The position numbers were made by a program, and so were the translations under genes. Below, in pieces: positions 1-7,162 of a DNA stretch of 12,494 nucleotides (its first letter is position 1; each line of letters begins with the position of its first letter). The stretch spans positions 1 through 12,494 of the forward strand of contig ONWZ01000025.1 of the NCBI GenBank assembly GCA_900321645.1, read 5' to 3'. Origin of the DNA: an uncultured Eubacteriales bacterium (lineage in GTDB: Bacteria; Bacillota_I; Bacilli_A; RF39; UBA660). The notes under the pieces were generated by a model that saw nothing but the letters and a program-made list of their open reading frames with translations, ran no database searches and was not told where the DNA came from.

Positions 1-2
1 TA

Positions 3-152
3 ACAACACTTATTATTGTCGATACATATGGATTGTTTGAAACTGATGCCAGAGGCAATAAAGAAATGGATATTGCGTCATGGTTAAATGTTGATGATGT
101 TGCATTATATTTAAATTATCAAACTTTATTAGAAAAAGAGAAAAACTCATAG
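3..152 (+). CDS. 3' end of an unidentified protein (partial)
   Basis: The frame is open from the left edge to a TAG at 150-152 and gives 49 C-terminal residues, beginning TTLIIVDTYGLFETD and ending LLEKEKNS. Composition looks like a real soluble protein: a hydrophobic strand (LIIV) is followed by mixed and then charged helical residues. A perfect terminator hairpin has the stop codon in its loop, which supports this being a genuine gene end. I do not recognise the family from this fragment. It lies upstream of the HPt operon, but the terminator and a new promoter separate the two, so no functional link is implied. Confidence 0.7.
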   Translation, partial: TTLIIVDTYGLFETDARGNKEMDIASWLNVDDVALYLNYQTLLEKEKNS

Positions 153-162
153 TGAGTTTTTT
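141..162 (+). terminator. Intrinsic terminator overlapping the stop codon
   Basis: A 9-bp stem (141-149 with 153-161) has loop TAG, which is the stop codon of the upstream gene, and the 3' arm runs into a T tract. It separates the left-edge gene from the signalling operon. Confidence 0.85.
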
Positions 163-173
163 CTTTATATTTA

Positions 174-202
174 TTGCAATTTATGAGATATTATAGTAAA
201 AT
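174..202 (+). promoter_or_regulatory. Promoter of the phosphorelay operon
   Basis: TTGCAA at 174-179 and TAAAAT at 197-202 are 17 bases apart. This is a sigma-A type promoter with predicted start near 209, giving a leader of about 18 bases before the HPt gene. An AGG-rich ribosome site (GAAAGTAGGT) precedes the ATG at 227. Confidence 0.6.
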
Positions 203-226
203 TATTATAGGAAAGTAGGTAATATA

Positions 227-595
227 ATGGAAGATGCTAAACGTAATTTTTTAATTCAAAATGGGGTAGATGTCAACAAGGGGATAGAAAATACAATGGA
301 TTTTGAGACATATAATGAAATACTATTAGATTTTTGTAATACATTTCCTCAAGATGTCAATAAATTTAATGAATTTAAGGCTGCTAACGATATGGTCAAT
401 TATGAAATAATCGTGCATGCATTAAAGAGTAATTGTCGTACTTTAGGTTTTATGAATATGGGAGAGATGTTTTATCAACATGAATTGGCGGCTAAGCAGA
501 ATAATATCGATTATGTTAATCAGCATTATAACGAACTTATTACTGAAGTAAAAAAAGTTTATAATATATTAATGACCTATAAGGGGATGAATTAG
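227..595 (+). CDS. Stand-alone HPt phosphotransfer protein
   Basis: A 122-residue, all-helical-looking protein carrying the HPt motif HALKSNCRTLG. His64 is the likely phosphorylated residue, with Lys67 and Gly74 at the conserved positions. HPt proteins of this size form a four-helix bundle that passes phosphate between receiver domains and have no catalysis of their own. It is the first gene of a three-gene operon and is followed after 3 bases by a receiver protein and then a hybrid kinase. The natural reading is that it shuttles phosphate from the kinase's C-terminal receiver to the middle protein's receiver. The family and histidine are seen in the sequence; the partners are inferred from the operon. 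Confidence 0.85.
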   Translation: MEDAKRNFLIQNGVDVNKGIENTMDFETYNEILLDFCNTFPQDVNKFNEFKAANDMVNYEIIVHALKSNCRTLGFMNMGEMFYQHELAAKQNNIDYVNQHYNELITEVKKVYNILMTYKGMN

Positions 596-598
596 GAT

Positions 599-2227
599 AT
601 GAATGACTATAGTGATGTTATTAGCAGTAGTATTTTTGGTAGATATGAAGAAGCTTTAATAATCGATGTACAAGGCGATAAAATCTATAAATATATAAAT
701 AATGATGGTAATTTTATATGTGAAAAAGAGTCTTCATATATCGAGTACTTTGATGAATGTCGTAGTTTTATCGATGTGGAAGATGTCGAGGGTTACATCG
801 ATTCATTGTCAATATCAAAATTAGAAAATAATGGCGGCATGGCAACATATAATTATAAGATGTTGTCACCTAAATTGGGTACTTATTTAGAGTATACTAA
901 TGAAATATCATTACATGAAGAAAGCGATAAAAAAATTATTGTTGTTTTGGTAGCTAGATCTAATGGAGTTAAAGTAATTGAAAAGAGCGATACTAACAAA
1001 ACTAATTTAGAGGGTAAAATTAGTAAATTGGCAGATGCAGTAAGTTTGGCTATGCTAAAAATCCATAATGTTATCAACATGGATAATAATTTAAGACCGA
1101 AAGATGAATATATTAATTCTATTTTAGTTGGATTAACAACTGATTTTCCTGAATTAAATAAATCATTTACTGATAATGCTGGTGAAATTTATAGTAGTGG
1201 TAGAACGACGATTATGATTATCGATGATGATAGTATGACATGCAATTTAATTGGCAAGATTTTTAATAAAGATTATGATGTTATTATAGCTAATAATGGT
1301 GAAGAAGCAATTGCTAAGTTGAAGGATGCTAAGGAGCGAAATATTAATATATCGTGTATTTTCCTTGATTTAATTATGCCAGTATTAGATGGTTTTAGCG
1401 TATTGGACTATTTAAATGATAATAATTATTTAAATAAGTTGCCAGTAATCATCATTAGTGGTAATTATGATAAAGAAACAAGAAATAAAGCTTATAGTTA
1501 TCAAATAGCCGATATGTTGGAAAAGCCTTTCAATGCGCAAGTAATTAGACATAGAATCGAAAACTTAATCAATTTATATCGTTCAAGTGGTAATATTAAT
1601 GAAATGATGCTAAAGCAACATGAAAATTTAAAAGACATCATTAATTCTATTGTTGTATCTTATGAGATGGACAACGGCTTAATGATGGCTAATCTAAAAA
1701 AATATGTTAAATTACTAGCTATGCAAGTGTCAGTTCAATATCCAGAATATAATATCGGCAGCAATATGATTGAAAAAATTGCTAATTCGGCATGTTATTA
1801 TGCAATTGGTAATTATACATTATCAAGAAGTATTTTAACTAAAAAAGGTGAATATTCTGAAGCTGAAAAAGAAAGCTTAAAGAAAGCTAATGTTAATGGT
1901 GCGGCCATTATCAAATATGTTGTTTCACTTAACAATACAGAAATAGATTCAAAATATGCTTATGAAATTGCTAAGTATTATAACGAAAGATATGATGGCA
2001 CGGGTTATCCTGAAAAAATAAGTGGTGAAAGTATTCCATTGTCAGCGCAAATTGCTAGTTTGGCAATCGAATACATAAATTTAATTAATACAATTGTGCC
2101 AGTTGATTATGGTAGAATTGCTTCATTGATTATTATGGAAGCAGGTCACAAATTTAATCCAAAAATGGTTGAGGCATTTAAGAAAGTAGCACCTGAATTT
2201 GAAGCAATTACTAAAGTAGGGGGATAG
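599..2227 (+). CDS. PAS-like / receiver / degenerate HD-GYP protein
   Basis: A 542-residue soluble protein with three parts. Residues about 10-118 look like a PAS-type sensor fold, a low-confidence call. Residues about 203-325 are a receiver domain with acidic pocket Asp209-Asp211, phosphoacceptor Asp257 (FLDLIMP), Ser287 and Lys309 (EKP). Residues about 345-540 align with HD-GYP phosphodiesterases and keep RYDGTGYP (464-471) and the following ESIPLSAQIASLA. The metal ligands are gone: the HD dyad aligns with Tyr401-Ala402 and the HHE stretch with Tyr-Asn-Glu. It is therefore probably a catalytically dead cyclic-di-GMP phosphodiesterase acting as a phosphorylation-controlled binding module. 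It starts 3 bases after the HPt gene and ends 4 bases before the kinase gene. Confidence 0.85.
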   Translation: MNDYSDVISSSIFGRYEEALIIDVQGDKIYKYINNDGNFICEKESSYIEYFDECRSFIDVEDVEGYIDSLSISKLENNGGMATYNYKMLSPKLGTYLEYTNEISLHEESDKKIIVVLVARSNGVKVIEKSDTNKTNLEGKISKLADAVSLAMLKIHNVINMDNNLRPKDEYINSILVGLTTDFPELNKSFTDNAGEIYSSGRTTIMIIDDDSMTCNLIGKIFNKDYDVIIANNGEEAIAKLKDAKERNINISCIFLDLIMPVLDGFSVLDYLNDNNYLNKLPVIIISGNYDKETRNKAYSYQIADMLEKPFNAQVIRHRIENLINLYRSSGNINEMMLKQHENLKDIINSIVVSYEMDNGLMMANLKKYVKLLAMQVSVQYPEYNIGSNMIEKIANSACYYAIGNYTLSRSILTKKGEYSEAEKESLKKANVNGAAIIKYVVSLNNTEIDSKYAYEIAKYYNERYDGTGYPEKISGESIPLSAQIASLAIEYINLINTIVPVDYGRIASLIIMEAGHKFNPKMVEAFKKVAPEFEAITKVGG

Positions 2228-2231
2228 TACT

Positions 2232-4316
2232 ATGTTTAATGCTATTTCTTTACAATTTGCCAGTTTTATTTATGTAATAGTTTTAGCAGTTGTTTATTTC
2301 CTTAAAAGAAAATATAATTTTATGGAAAGCAAAGTATATAAAGCATTATTAATTGTTACGATGTTTGTTTTGGTATTTGATATATTAAACATTTATATAA
2401 CAGTTAAGAATATTTATATATTTGGAGTATTACCAGTTATAACGGAATTATATTTTATCAGTTTGTTTGTATGGTTAATATTATTTGTTTCATATGTGCT
2501 TCTAAGTCGTAATACAAAGAAATTTGATTCACTTAAAACTTTAGCTGATGAGTTTCCAATTACATATTTATGGATTGGTATAATTGTTGTTATATTTATC
2601 TTATTAATAATTGGTCAATTATTAATTGAGTACTACCAAGTTAATTACTATGGACAGGATGTCGATTTGGTTTATGTATTAGGAATTATTGGGTCATTAA
2701 TTGTTTTATTCTTTATTGTGGCTAGAAATAAAAATGTTCCTAATTATAAGAATTGGGCCATTTTAGTTTCCACGATGATATTAATTGTTACAATTGTAAT
2801 TCAAATGTTTAATAAGAGTGTTTCAATTATGGGAACTGGTTTTTCATTGATCACTTTGTTTCAATATTTTACTTTGGAAAATCCTGATTTAAAATATATT
2901 GATGAATTAAATGCTTTAAAAATAAAGGCTGAGGAAGCGAATATGGCAAAAACCAATTTCTTGGCAAGTATGAGCCATGAAATAAGAACACCAATGAATG
3001 TTATTATTGGTTTATCTGAAACAATTCTTCAGGGAAATCCCCCCCCAGAACTTAAAAATGATATTAAAAATATTAATGAAGCGGGAACAATTCTTTTAGA
3101 AATTGTCAATAATATTTTGGATATTACAAAAGTTGAAGCTGGAAAGACAACGTTAAATAATGCTCCATATAGTTTAGCCGATACGATTGCTAAATTATCA
3201 CATATTACCAAACTATCATTGATGGATAAACCAATTAAATTTGAAGTTGAGGTAATAGGTAATATTCCTAATACCTTAAATGGTGATGAAGTTAAAGTAT
3301 ATCAAATACTTATGAATATTTTATCGAATGCTGTAAAATATACTAAAAAAGGAAATATTAAATTTTCAATCGAATCAGTAATATCAGGAAATAAAGATAT
3401 TTTGACCTTTAAAGTGAGTGATACTGGTATCGGTATTAAAAAATCTGATAATGCTAAATTGTTTGAAAAATTTGAAAGATTAGATCAAGAGCAAAGTGAT
3501 ATTCAAGGAACTGGCTTAGGGTTAGTTATTACTAAAAAGTTACTTGATTTAATGGGTGGTAAAATTAGTTTTGAAAGTGAATATCAAAAGGGAACTACTT
3601 TTACGATTAATTTAGAACAAGAGATATTAGATAAGTCACAAGTTAATTTTGAAACTTATAAATCAAAGAAAGTATCAGTTGATGAATATTTTGATGGTAG
3701 TAAGTACAAAGTATTATTAGTTGATGATAATTTACTTAATCTAAAAGTGGCTGAAAAATTATTAAAGAAATATAATATTCAGGTTACGTCAGTAAATAGT
3801 GGTTTGGAATGCTTAAATATTACTAAAAACAATAAATATGATTTAGTTCTTTTGGATCATATGATGCCTGAAATGGATGGTATTCATACACTGTATAATT
3901 TAAAGAAGAGAGCAGCTGGATTCGATACGCCGGTTGTTGTGCTAACAGCTAATGCTATTGAAGGTTCTAAAGATATGTATTTAAAAGAAGGTTTTATTGA
4001 TTATTTGTCAAAACCGATTGATCAGGTTGAATTAGATAGAATCCTTCGCGAGCAATTAAAAATAGCCGATGATGCACCAATTATAAATACTGATAATACA
4101 GAAACTCAGTCGGTTGGGCCAACAGTAAATCAAGTAGTTCAAAATAATTCATCTCCTGCGGCAACTGTAGCTCCAGTATTCCCAGTAGAGAATAATGCCC
4201 CAACACAAACCACAGCGCCAATTACGGAACCAATTTTTCCAATCGATAAGCCTCAACCGACACAAAGTACGGTTGAACCAATATTTGAACTTGATGATAA
4301 TCAAAATAATAAATAA
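2232..4316 (+). CDS. Membrane hybrid histidine kinase with C-terminal receiver
   Basis: A 694-residue sensor kinase. Residues 1-215 contain about seven hydrophobic segments and resemble a multi-pass membrane sensor. HisKA follows with phosphorylated His249 (SMSHEIRTP), then the HATPase domain: N box around Asn366 (NILSNAVKYT), G1 at 396-401 (SDTGIG) and G2 at 426-430 (GTGLG). Residues 492-609 are a receiver with Asp498/Asp499, phosphoacceptor Asp542 (LLDHMMP), Thr572 and Lys594. The last 80 residues are a Pro/Thr/Asn-rich disordered tail with three similar motifs (APVFPVE, EPIFPID, EPIFELD). Expected relay: His249 to Asp542, then to the HPt His64, then to Asp257 of the upstream receiver protein. 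An eight-C run falls just after HisKA helix 1. A terminator overlaps the stop codon. Confidence 0.92.
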   Translation: MFNAISLQFASFIYVIVLAVVYFLKRKYNFMESKVYKALLIVTMFVLVFDILNIYITVKNIYIFGVLPVITELYFISLFVWLILFVSYVLLSRNTKKFDSLKTLADEFPITYLWIGIIVVIFILLIIGQLLIEYYQVNYYGQDVDLVYVLGIIGSLIVLFFIVARNKNVPNYKNWAILVSTMILIVTIVIQMFNKSVSIMGTGFSLITLFQYFTLENPDLKYIDELNALKIKAEEANMAKTNFLASMSHEIRTPMNVIIGLSETILQGNPPPELKNDIKNINEAGTILLEIVNNILDITKVEAGKTTLNNAPYSLADTIAKLSHITKLSLMDKPIKFEVEVIGNIPNTLNGDEVKVYQILMNILSNAVKYTKKGNIKFSIESVISGNKDILTFKVSDTGIGIKKSDNAKLFEKFERLDQEQSDIQGTGLGLVITKKLLDLMGGKISFESEYQKGTTFTINLEQEILDKSQVNFETYKSKKVSVDEYFDGSKYKVLLVDDNLLNLKVAEKLLKKYNIQVTSVNSGLECLNITKNNKYDLVLLDHMMPEMDGIHTLYNLKKRAAGFDTPVVVLTANAIEGSKDMYLKEGFIDYLSKPIDQVELDRILREQLKIADDAPIINTDNTETQSVGPTVNQVVQNNSSPAATVAPVFPVENNAPTQTTAPITEPIFPIDKPQPTQSTVEPIFELDDNQNNK
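3039..3046 (+). repeat. Eight-C homopolymer inside the kinase gene
   Basis: Eight consecutive C's in a very AT-rich coding sequence, encoding Pro270-Pro272 together with the following A. One extra C leads to a TAA after residue 274. One fewer leads to a TAG after residue 288. Either would remove the ATPase and receiver domains. The run is read directly; switching is inferred. Confidence 0.9.
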
Positions 4317-4339
4317 AAGACACATTATGTGTCTTTTTT
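4315..4339 (+). terminator. Terminator of the phosphorelay operon
   Basis: A 10-bp stem (4315-4324 with 4328-4337), loop TTA, then T's. It begins within the kinase stop codon. Confidence 0.9.
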
Positions 4340-4363
4340 CATATAATTTAATAGGTGATATAA

Positions 4364-5554
4364 ATGAATGATACGTTTGCCGGAGTGGTAATCGATCCCG
4401 GACATGGGGGAATAGATAGTGGTGCTAGAGGCAATGGAGGGTTAGAAAAAAACTATTCATTACTTATTAGTAAATATATGTATGATCGTTTTAAGGAATT
4501 GGGGATACCCGTATATTTGACTAGGGATAGTGACATTACATTAACCCCTCGTGATAGAGTAGAAAAAATATTATCTTTTTTTGGAAATAATTCTAATGTT
4601 ATAGTGATATCTAATCATTTGAATGCTGGGATGGGTGATGGGGCAGAAGTAATCTATGCTCTTAGAAACAACTCAAGACTGGCAAATGATATTTTAAATA
4701 ATATTGAAGCAGCTGGTCAGAACATAAGAAGGGTATATCAACGTAGATTACCAAGTGATCCCCTAAAAGACTATTATTATGTTTTGCGTGATACCGGTAA
4801 AACAGAAGCCCTAATTGTCGAATATGGATTTATTGATACATTAAATGATTATAATTATGTAAAAGATAATTATAAAGAACTAGCTGAAGGTGTAATTAAG
4901 GCTGTTTTGGAATATAAGGGCATTCCATATACTGGTAAAGAGATGATAATTAGCGATAATTATAAGGTTATGAAAGGTGATACGTTATATAGTATTGCTA
5001 AAAAATTAGATACAACGGTTGATGAACTTAAGAAGATTAATAATTTAGATAATAATGTTTTAAGCATTGGAGAAATAATTAAAATACCAACTAAAATAAT
5101 TGATACTGGTGAAACCAAATTATACCAAGTTAAAGCCGGTGATACGCTTTATAGCATTGCTAATAAATATGGTATTACTGTAAAAGAATTAAAAGCAATT
5201 AATAACCTTTCGGATAATAAATTAGCAATTGGCCAATTGTTAAATGTACCAAGTGGATTATCCAGTGTTAATACTTATACGGTAAGTAGTGGCGATACGC
5301 TTTATAGTATTGCTAAAAAATTTGGAATATCAATAGATAAATTAAAAGATATCAATCAACTAAAGGATAATATGTTAAAAATTGGTCAAAAATTAATTAT
5401 TCCTTTGCTAGAAGATACAACATATGTGGTAAAAACAGGCGATACATTATATAGTATAGCTAGGAAGTTTAATATAACAGTTGATGAATTAAAAAAACTC
5501 AACAATTTAGTTGATGACATCTTAACAATAGGAAAAATATTAATTATAAAATAA
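4364..5554 (+). CDS. N-acetylmuramoyl-L-alanine amidase with four LysM repeats
   Basis: A 396-residue zinc amidase that should cleave the bond between N-acetylmuramic acid and L-alanine in peptidoglycan. Residues 6-184 form an Amidase_3 domain with expected zinc ligands His14 (DPGHGG), Glu28 and His85 (SNHLNA), and catalytic Glu153 (VEYGFID). Four LysM wall-binding modules follow at about 200-242, 254-296, 305-347 and 354-396, each with GDTLYSIA. There is no signal peptide, and the start cannot be moved upstream because TAA directly precedes the ATG and TAG lies three codons further back. AGGTGAT is a good ribosome site. A TATAAT at 4342-4347 lies so close that the gene may instead depend on readthrough of the kinase operon terminator. 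Lack of an export signal recalls the mother-cell lytic amidase CwlC and phage endolysins. Confidence 0.93.
   Translation: MNDTFAGVVIDPGHGGIDSGARGNGGLEKNYSLLISKYMYDRFKELGIPVYLTRDSDITLTPRDRVEKILSFFGNNSNVIVISNHLNAGMGDGAEVIYALRNNSRLANDILNNIEAAGQNIRRVYQRRLPSDPLKDYYYVLRDTGKTEALIVEYGFIDTLNDYNYVKDNYKELAEGVIKAVLEYKGIPYTGKEMIISDNYKVMKGDTLYSIAKKLDTTVDELKKINNLDNNVLSIGEIIKIPTKIIDTGETKLYQVKAGDTLYSIANKYGITVKELKAINNLSDNKLAIGQLLNVPSGLSSVNTYTVSSGDTLYSIAKKFGISIDKLKDINQLKDNMLKIGQKLIIPLLEDTTYVVKTGDTLYSIARKFNITVDELKKLNNLVDDILTIGKILIIK
4961..5551 (+). repeat. Four tandem LysM-coding repeats
   Basis: The GDTLYSIA codons begin at 4976, 5138, 5291 and 5438. The DNA around them is very similar between copies (for example GATACGCTTTATAG in copies 2 and 3), spaced about 150-160 bases apart. 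Such copies can recombine and change LysM number. Confidence 0.85.
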
Positions 5555-5574
5555 AAAAGCACTTAGTGCTTTTT
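5554..5574. terminator. Bidirectional terminator between convergent genes
   Basis: A 9-bp stem (5554-5562 with 5566-5574), loop TTA, flanked by A's and T's. It can end both the plus-strand amidase and the minus-strand BofA-family gene, whose stop codon lies in the right arm. Confidence 0.85.
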
Positions 5575-5833
5575 AAATTATTCCAATTAAGTTTAAAAGT
5601 AATAAGATTATTACACCAGGTAATCCTAGCACACCTACGACTAAGCCGGTGATAATATTAACCGGAATATTGATTCCTAATGAACCACCAAATTTATTAA
5701 TTAGCCATAATACAAGAATACCTAATAAAACGTTGATTATTAATTCAACAATTCTTTTAAGATTTACATGGAAAACAAATTTAGCCAATAAAATAACAAT
5801 GATGGCAGTTAATATAATAGTAAGATAATTCAT
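5573..5833 (-). CDS. BofA-family membrane protein (pro-sigma-K processing inhibitor family)
   Basis: An 86-residue, strongly hydrophobic protein, close to the 87 residues of Bacillus subtilis BofA. Membrane segments lie at about 3-21 and 28-46, with a hydrophobic stretch at about 58-84. The signature NKFGGSLGINIPVNIITG (46-63) followed by GVLGLPGV matches the BofA core. Asn46, Asn59 and Thr62 match the functionally important Asn48, Asn61 and Thr64 of B. subtilis BofA. The His of GIHVPIN is Asn55 here. In Bacillus, BofA holds the intramembrane protease SpoIVFB inactive until late sporulation. No protease or sigma-K gene is in this window, so the target is unknown. The gene has a strong ribosome site (AAGGAGGAG) and follows the phosphofructokinase gene by 40 bases. 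Confidence 0.85.
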   Translation of the reverse strand: MNYLTIILTAIIVILLAKFVFHVNLKRIVELIINVLLGILVLWLINKFGGSLGINIPVNIITGLVVGVLGLPGVIILLLLNLIGII

Positions 5834-5840
5834 ATATACT

Positions 5841-5862
5841 CCTCCTTAATACAATTATATCA
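5841..5862 (-). promoter_or_regulatory. Extended -10 promoter and ribosome site of the BofA-family gene
   Basis: On the minus strand, TGA-TATAAT (-10 at 5854-5859, TG at 5861-5862) precedes AAGGAGG (about 5841-5847). There is no clear -35 box; the TGn extension may compensate. The promoter lies just past the end of the phosphofructokinase gene, so the small gene can be expressed separately. Confidence 0.55.
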
Positions 5863-5873
5863 CATTTTATTAA

Positions 5874-7094
5874 TTATTTTCTAATTAGATGCGTAGGAAG
5901 ACCATTTTTGAATATTGGTAATAGTTCTCCCATAATTAGTGGTTTAGCATAATTGATGAAATCTTCTTTCATCATATTGTTATCTAAATCAATCCATTCG
6001 AGAGGTACTTTCTTTTCAACGTTAGCAATATTATGAATATCATAAGTATCAGTAGTTATTTGATAATTATCATTTCTTTGCATAATAACCATCATACCGG
6101 TTTTACCATTATTGGCTTCCTCAACAGCTTTCATGCCAACCATTTCAGCTTCATTAATATCGGTTAGAGAAGCAAGATGAGTGGCTGCGCGTTGAAGAGT
6201 TGAAAATTCAATTGCTCTAGTCTTTAAACCGGTTTCTTTAGCAATTATATTGGCTAAAGTAACAGCACATCCAGATAGTTGTTTATGTCCAAAAGAATCA
6301 ACTTTTCGATCTTCATCTCCTAGTTCGCAAACAAATTTACCATCACTTGTTTTTAAACCTTCAGATACAGCGATTACGACACTAGCTTTCTTTTTAATAA
6401 GTGACTTAACGTTGGTTAAAAATTCATCTAGGTCAAAATCTATTTCTGGCAAATAAATTGCGTCAACGCCTTCACAGTCTTCACCTTTAGCGAGTGCAGC
6501 AGCGGCTGTTAACCAACCAGCATGACGTCCCATAATTTCCACAACACAAATTGTTTGCCTTGTTTTATCAAAAGATGAATTATCACGAATTATTTCTTTA
6601 ATGCTCGTAGCAATATATTTGGCAGCAGAACCATACCCTGGACAGTGATCGGTAATTGGTAAATCATTATCGATTGTTTTAGGAATGCCCATAAATAATT
6701 GTGGTTTATGGTGTTCTTTGGCATAATCAGAGAGCATCTTTATTGTATCCATCGAATCATTACCACCAATATAGAATAAAGCATCAATTTTATATTTTTC
6801 TAAGATATTAAATATTTTTTCATATAATTCTTCATTTCCGTCAATTTTAGGTAATTTATAGCGACAAGAACCCAAAAAAGCCGAAGGTGTTCTTTTTAAT
6901 AATTCATAATTCTCATCTTTATCTAGATATTCACCTAAATCGATAATATTTTCTTTTAAAAATCCTTCAATGCCATGTACCATTCCATATACTTTATCAA
7001 TACCTAGTTCTTTGGCCTTTTTATAAACACCAGCGACACTGGAATTAATGACAGCAGTAGGTCCGCCTGATTGTCCAACAATAATATTTTTCAT
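5874..7094 (-). CDS. pfp: 6-phosphofructokinase, probably pyrophosphate-dependent
   Basis: A 406-residue phosphofructokinase-family enzyme that phosphorylates fructose 6-phosphate in glycolysis in the cytoplasm. Visible motifs are GQSGGPT at the N-terminus (residues 7-13), GGNDSMDT (110-117), GIPKTIDND (136-144, catalytic Asp142) and MGRHAG (188-193). The Asp in GGND and the Lys of PKTIDND are the residue types that separate PPi-using enzymes from ATP-using ones (GGDGS, and Gly in place of the Lys), so PPi is the likely phosphoryl donor and the step is probably reversible. I chose the ATG at 7094 over an in-frame TTG at 7118. It has GAGG seven bases upstream, and a TATAAT at 7120-7125 would place the transcript start after the TTG. 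Confidence 0.92.
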   Translation of the reverse strand: MKNIIVGQSGGPTAVINSSVAGVYKKAKELGIDKVYGMVHGIEGFLKENIIDLGEYLDKDENYELLKRTPSAFLGSCRYKLPKIDGNEELYEKIFNILEKYKIDALFYIGGNDSMDTIKMLSDYAKEHHKPQLFMGIPKTIDNDLPITDHCPGYGSAAKYIATSIKEIIRDNSSFDKTRQTICVVEIMGRHAGWLTAAAALAKGEDCEGVDAIYLPEIDFDLDEFLTNVKSLIKKKASVVIAVSEGLKTSDGKFVCELGDEDRKVDSFGHKQLSGCAVTLANIIAKETGLKTRAIEFSTLQRAATHLASLTDINEAEMVGMKAVEEANNGKTGMMVIMQRNDNYQITTDTYDIHNIANVEKKVPLEWIDLDNNMMKEDFINYAKPLIMGELLPIFKNGLPTHLIRK

Positions 7095-7119
7095 TTTATA
7101 TTCCTCACTTTCTTCCAAT

Positions 7120-7125
7120 ATTATA
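7120..7125 (-). promoter_or_regulatory. -10 box of the phosphofructokinase gene
   Basis: A perfect TATAAT on the minus strand, about 26 bases before the chosen ATG, with predicted start near 7113. No good -35 box is visible. The -35 position falls in the terminator of the upstream CapA gene. Confidence 0.55.
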
Positions 7126-7138
7126 GCACTTTATCAAT

Positions 7139-7162
7139 AAAAAAACTACTTAAAAAGTAGTT
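7139..7162 (-). terminator. Terminator of the CapA-family gene
   Basis: An 8-bp stem (7144-7151 with 7155-7162) is followed on the minus strand by a T run (7139-7143). The stop codon of the CapA gene lies at the edge of the stem. Confidence 0.8.

Noticed and set aside
883..1080. Minus-strand frame of 65 codons.
   Set aside because: It lies fully inside the receiver protein gene on the opposite strand, which has clear domains, and has no ribosome site.
6250..6456. Plus-strand frame of 68 codons.
   Set aside because: Antisense shadow of the conserved phosphofructokinase gene.
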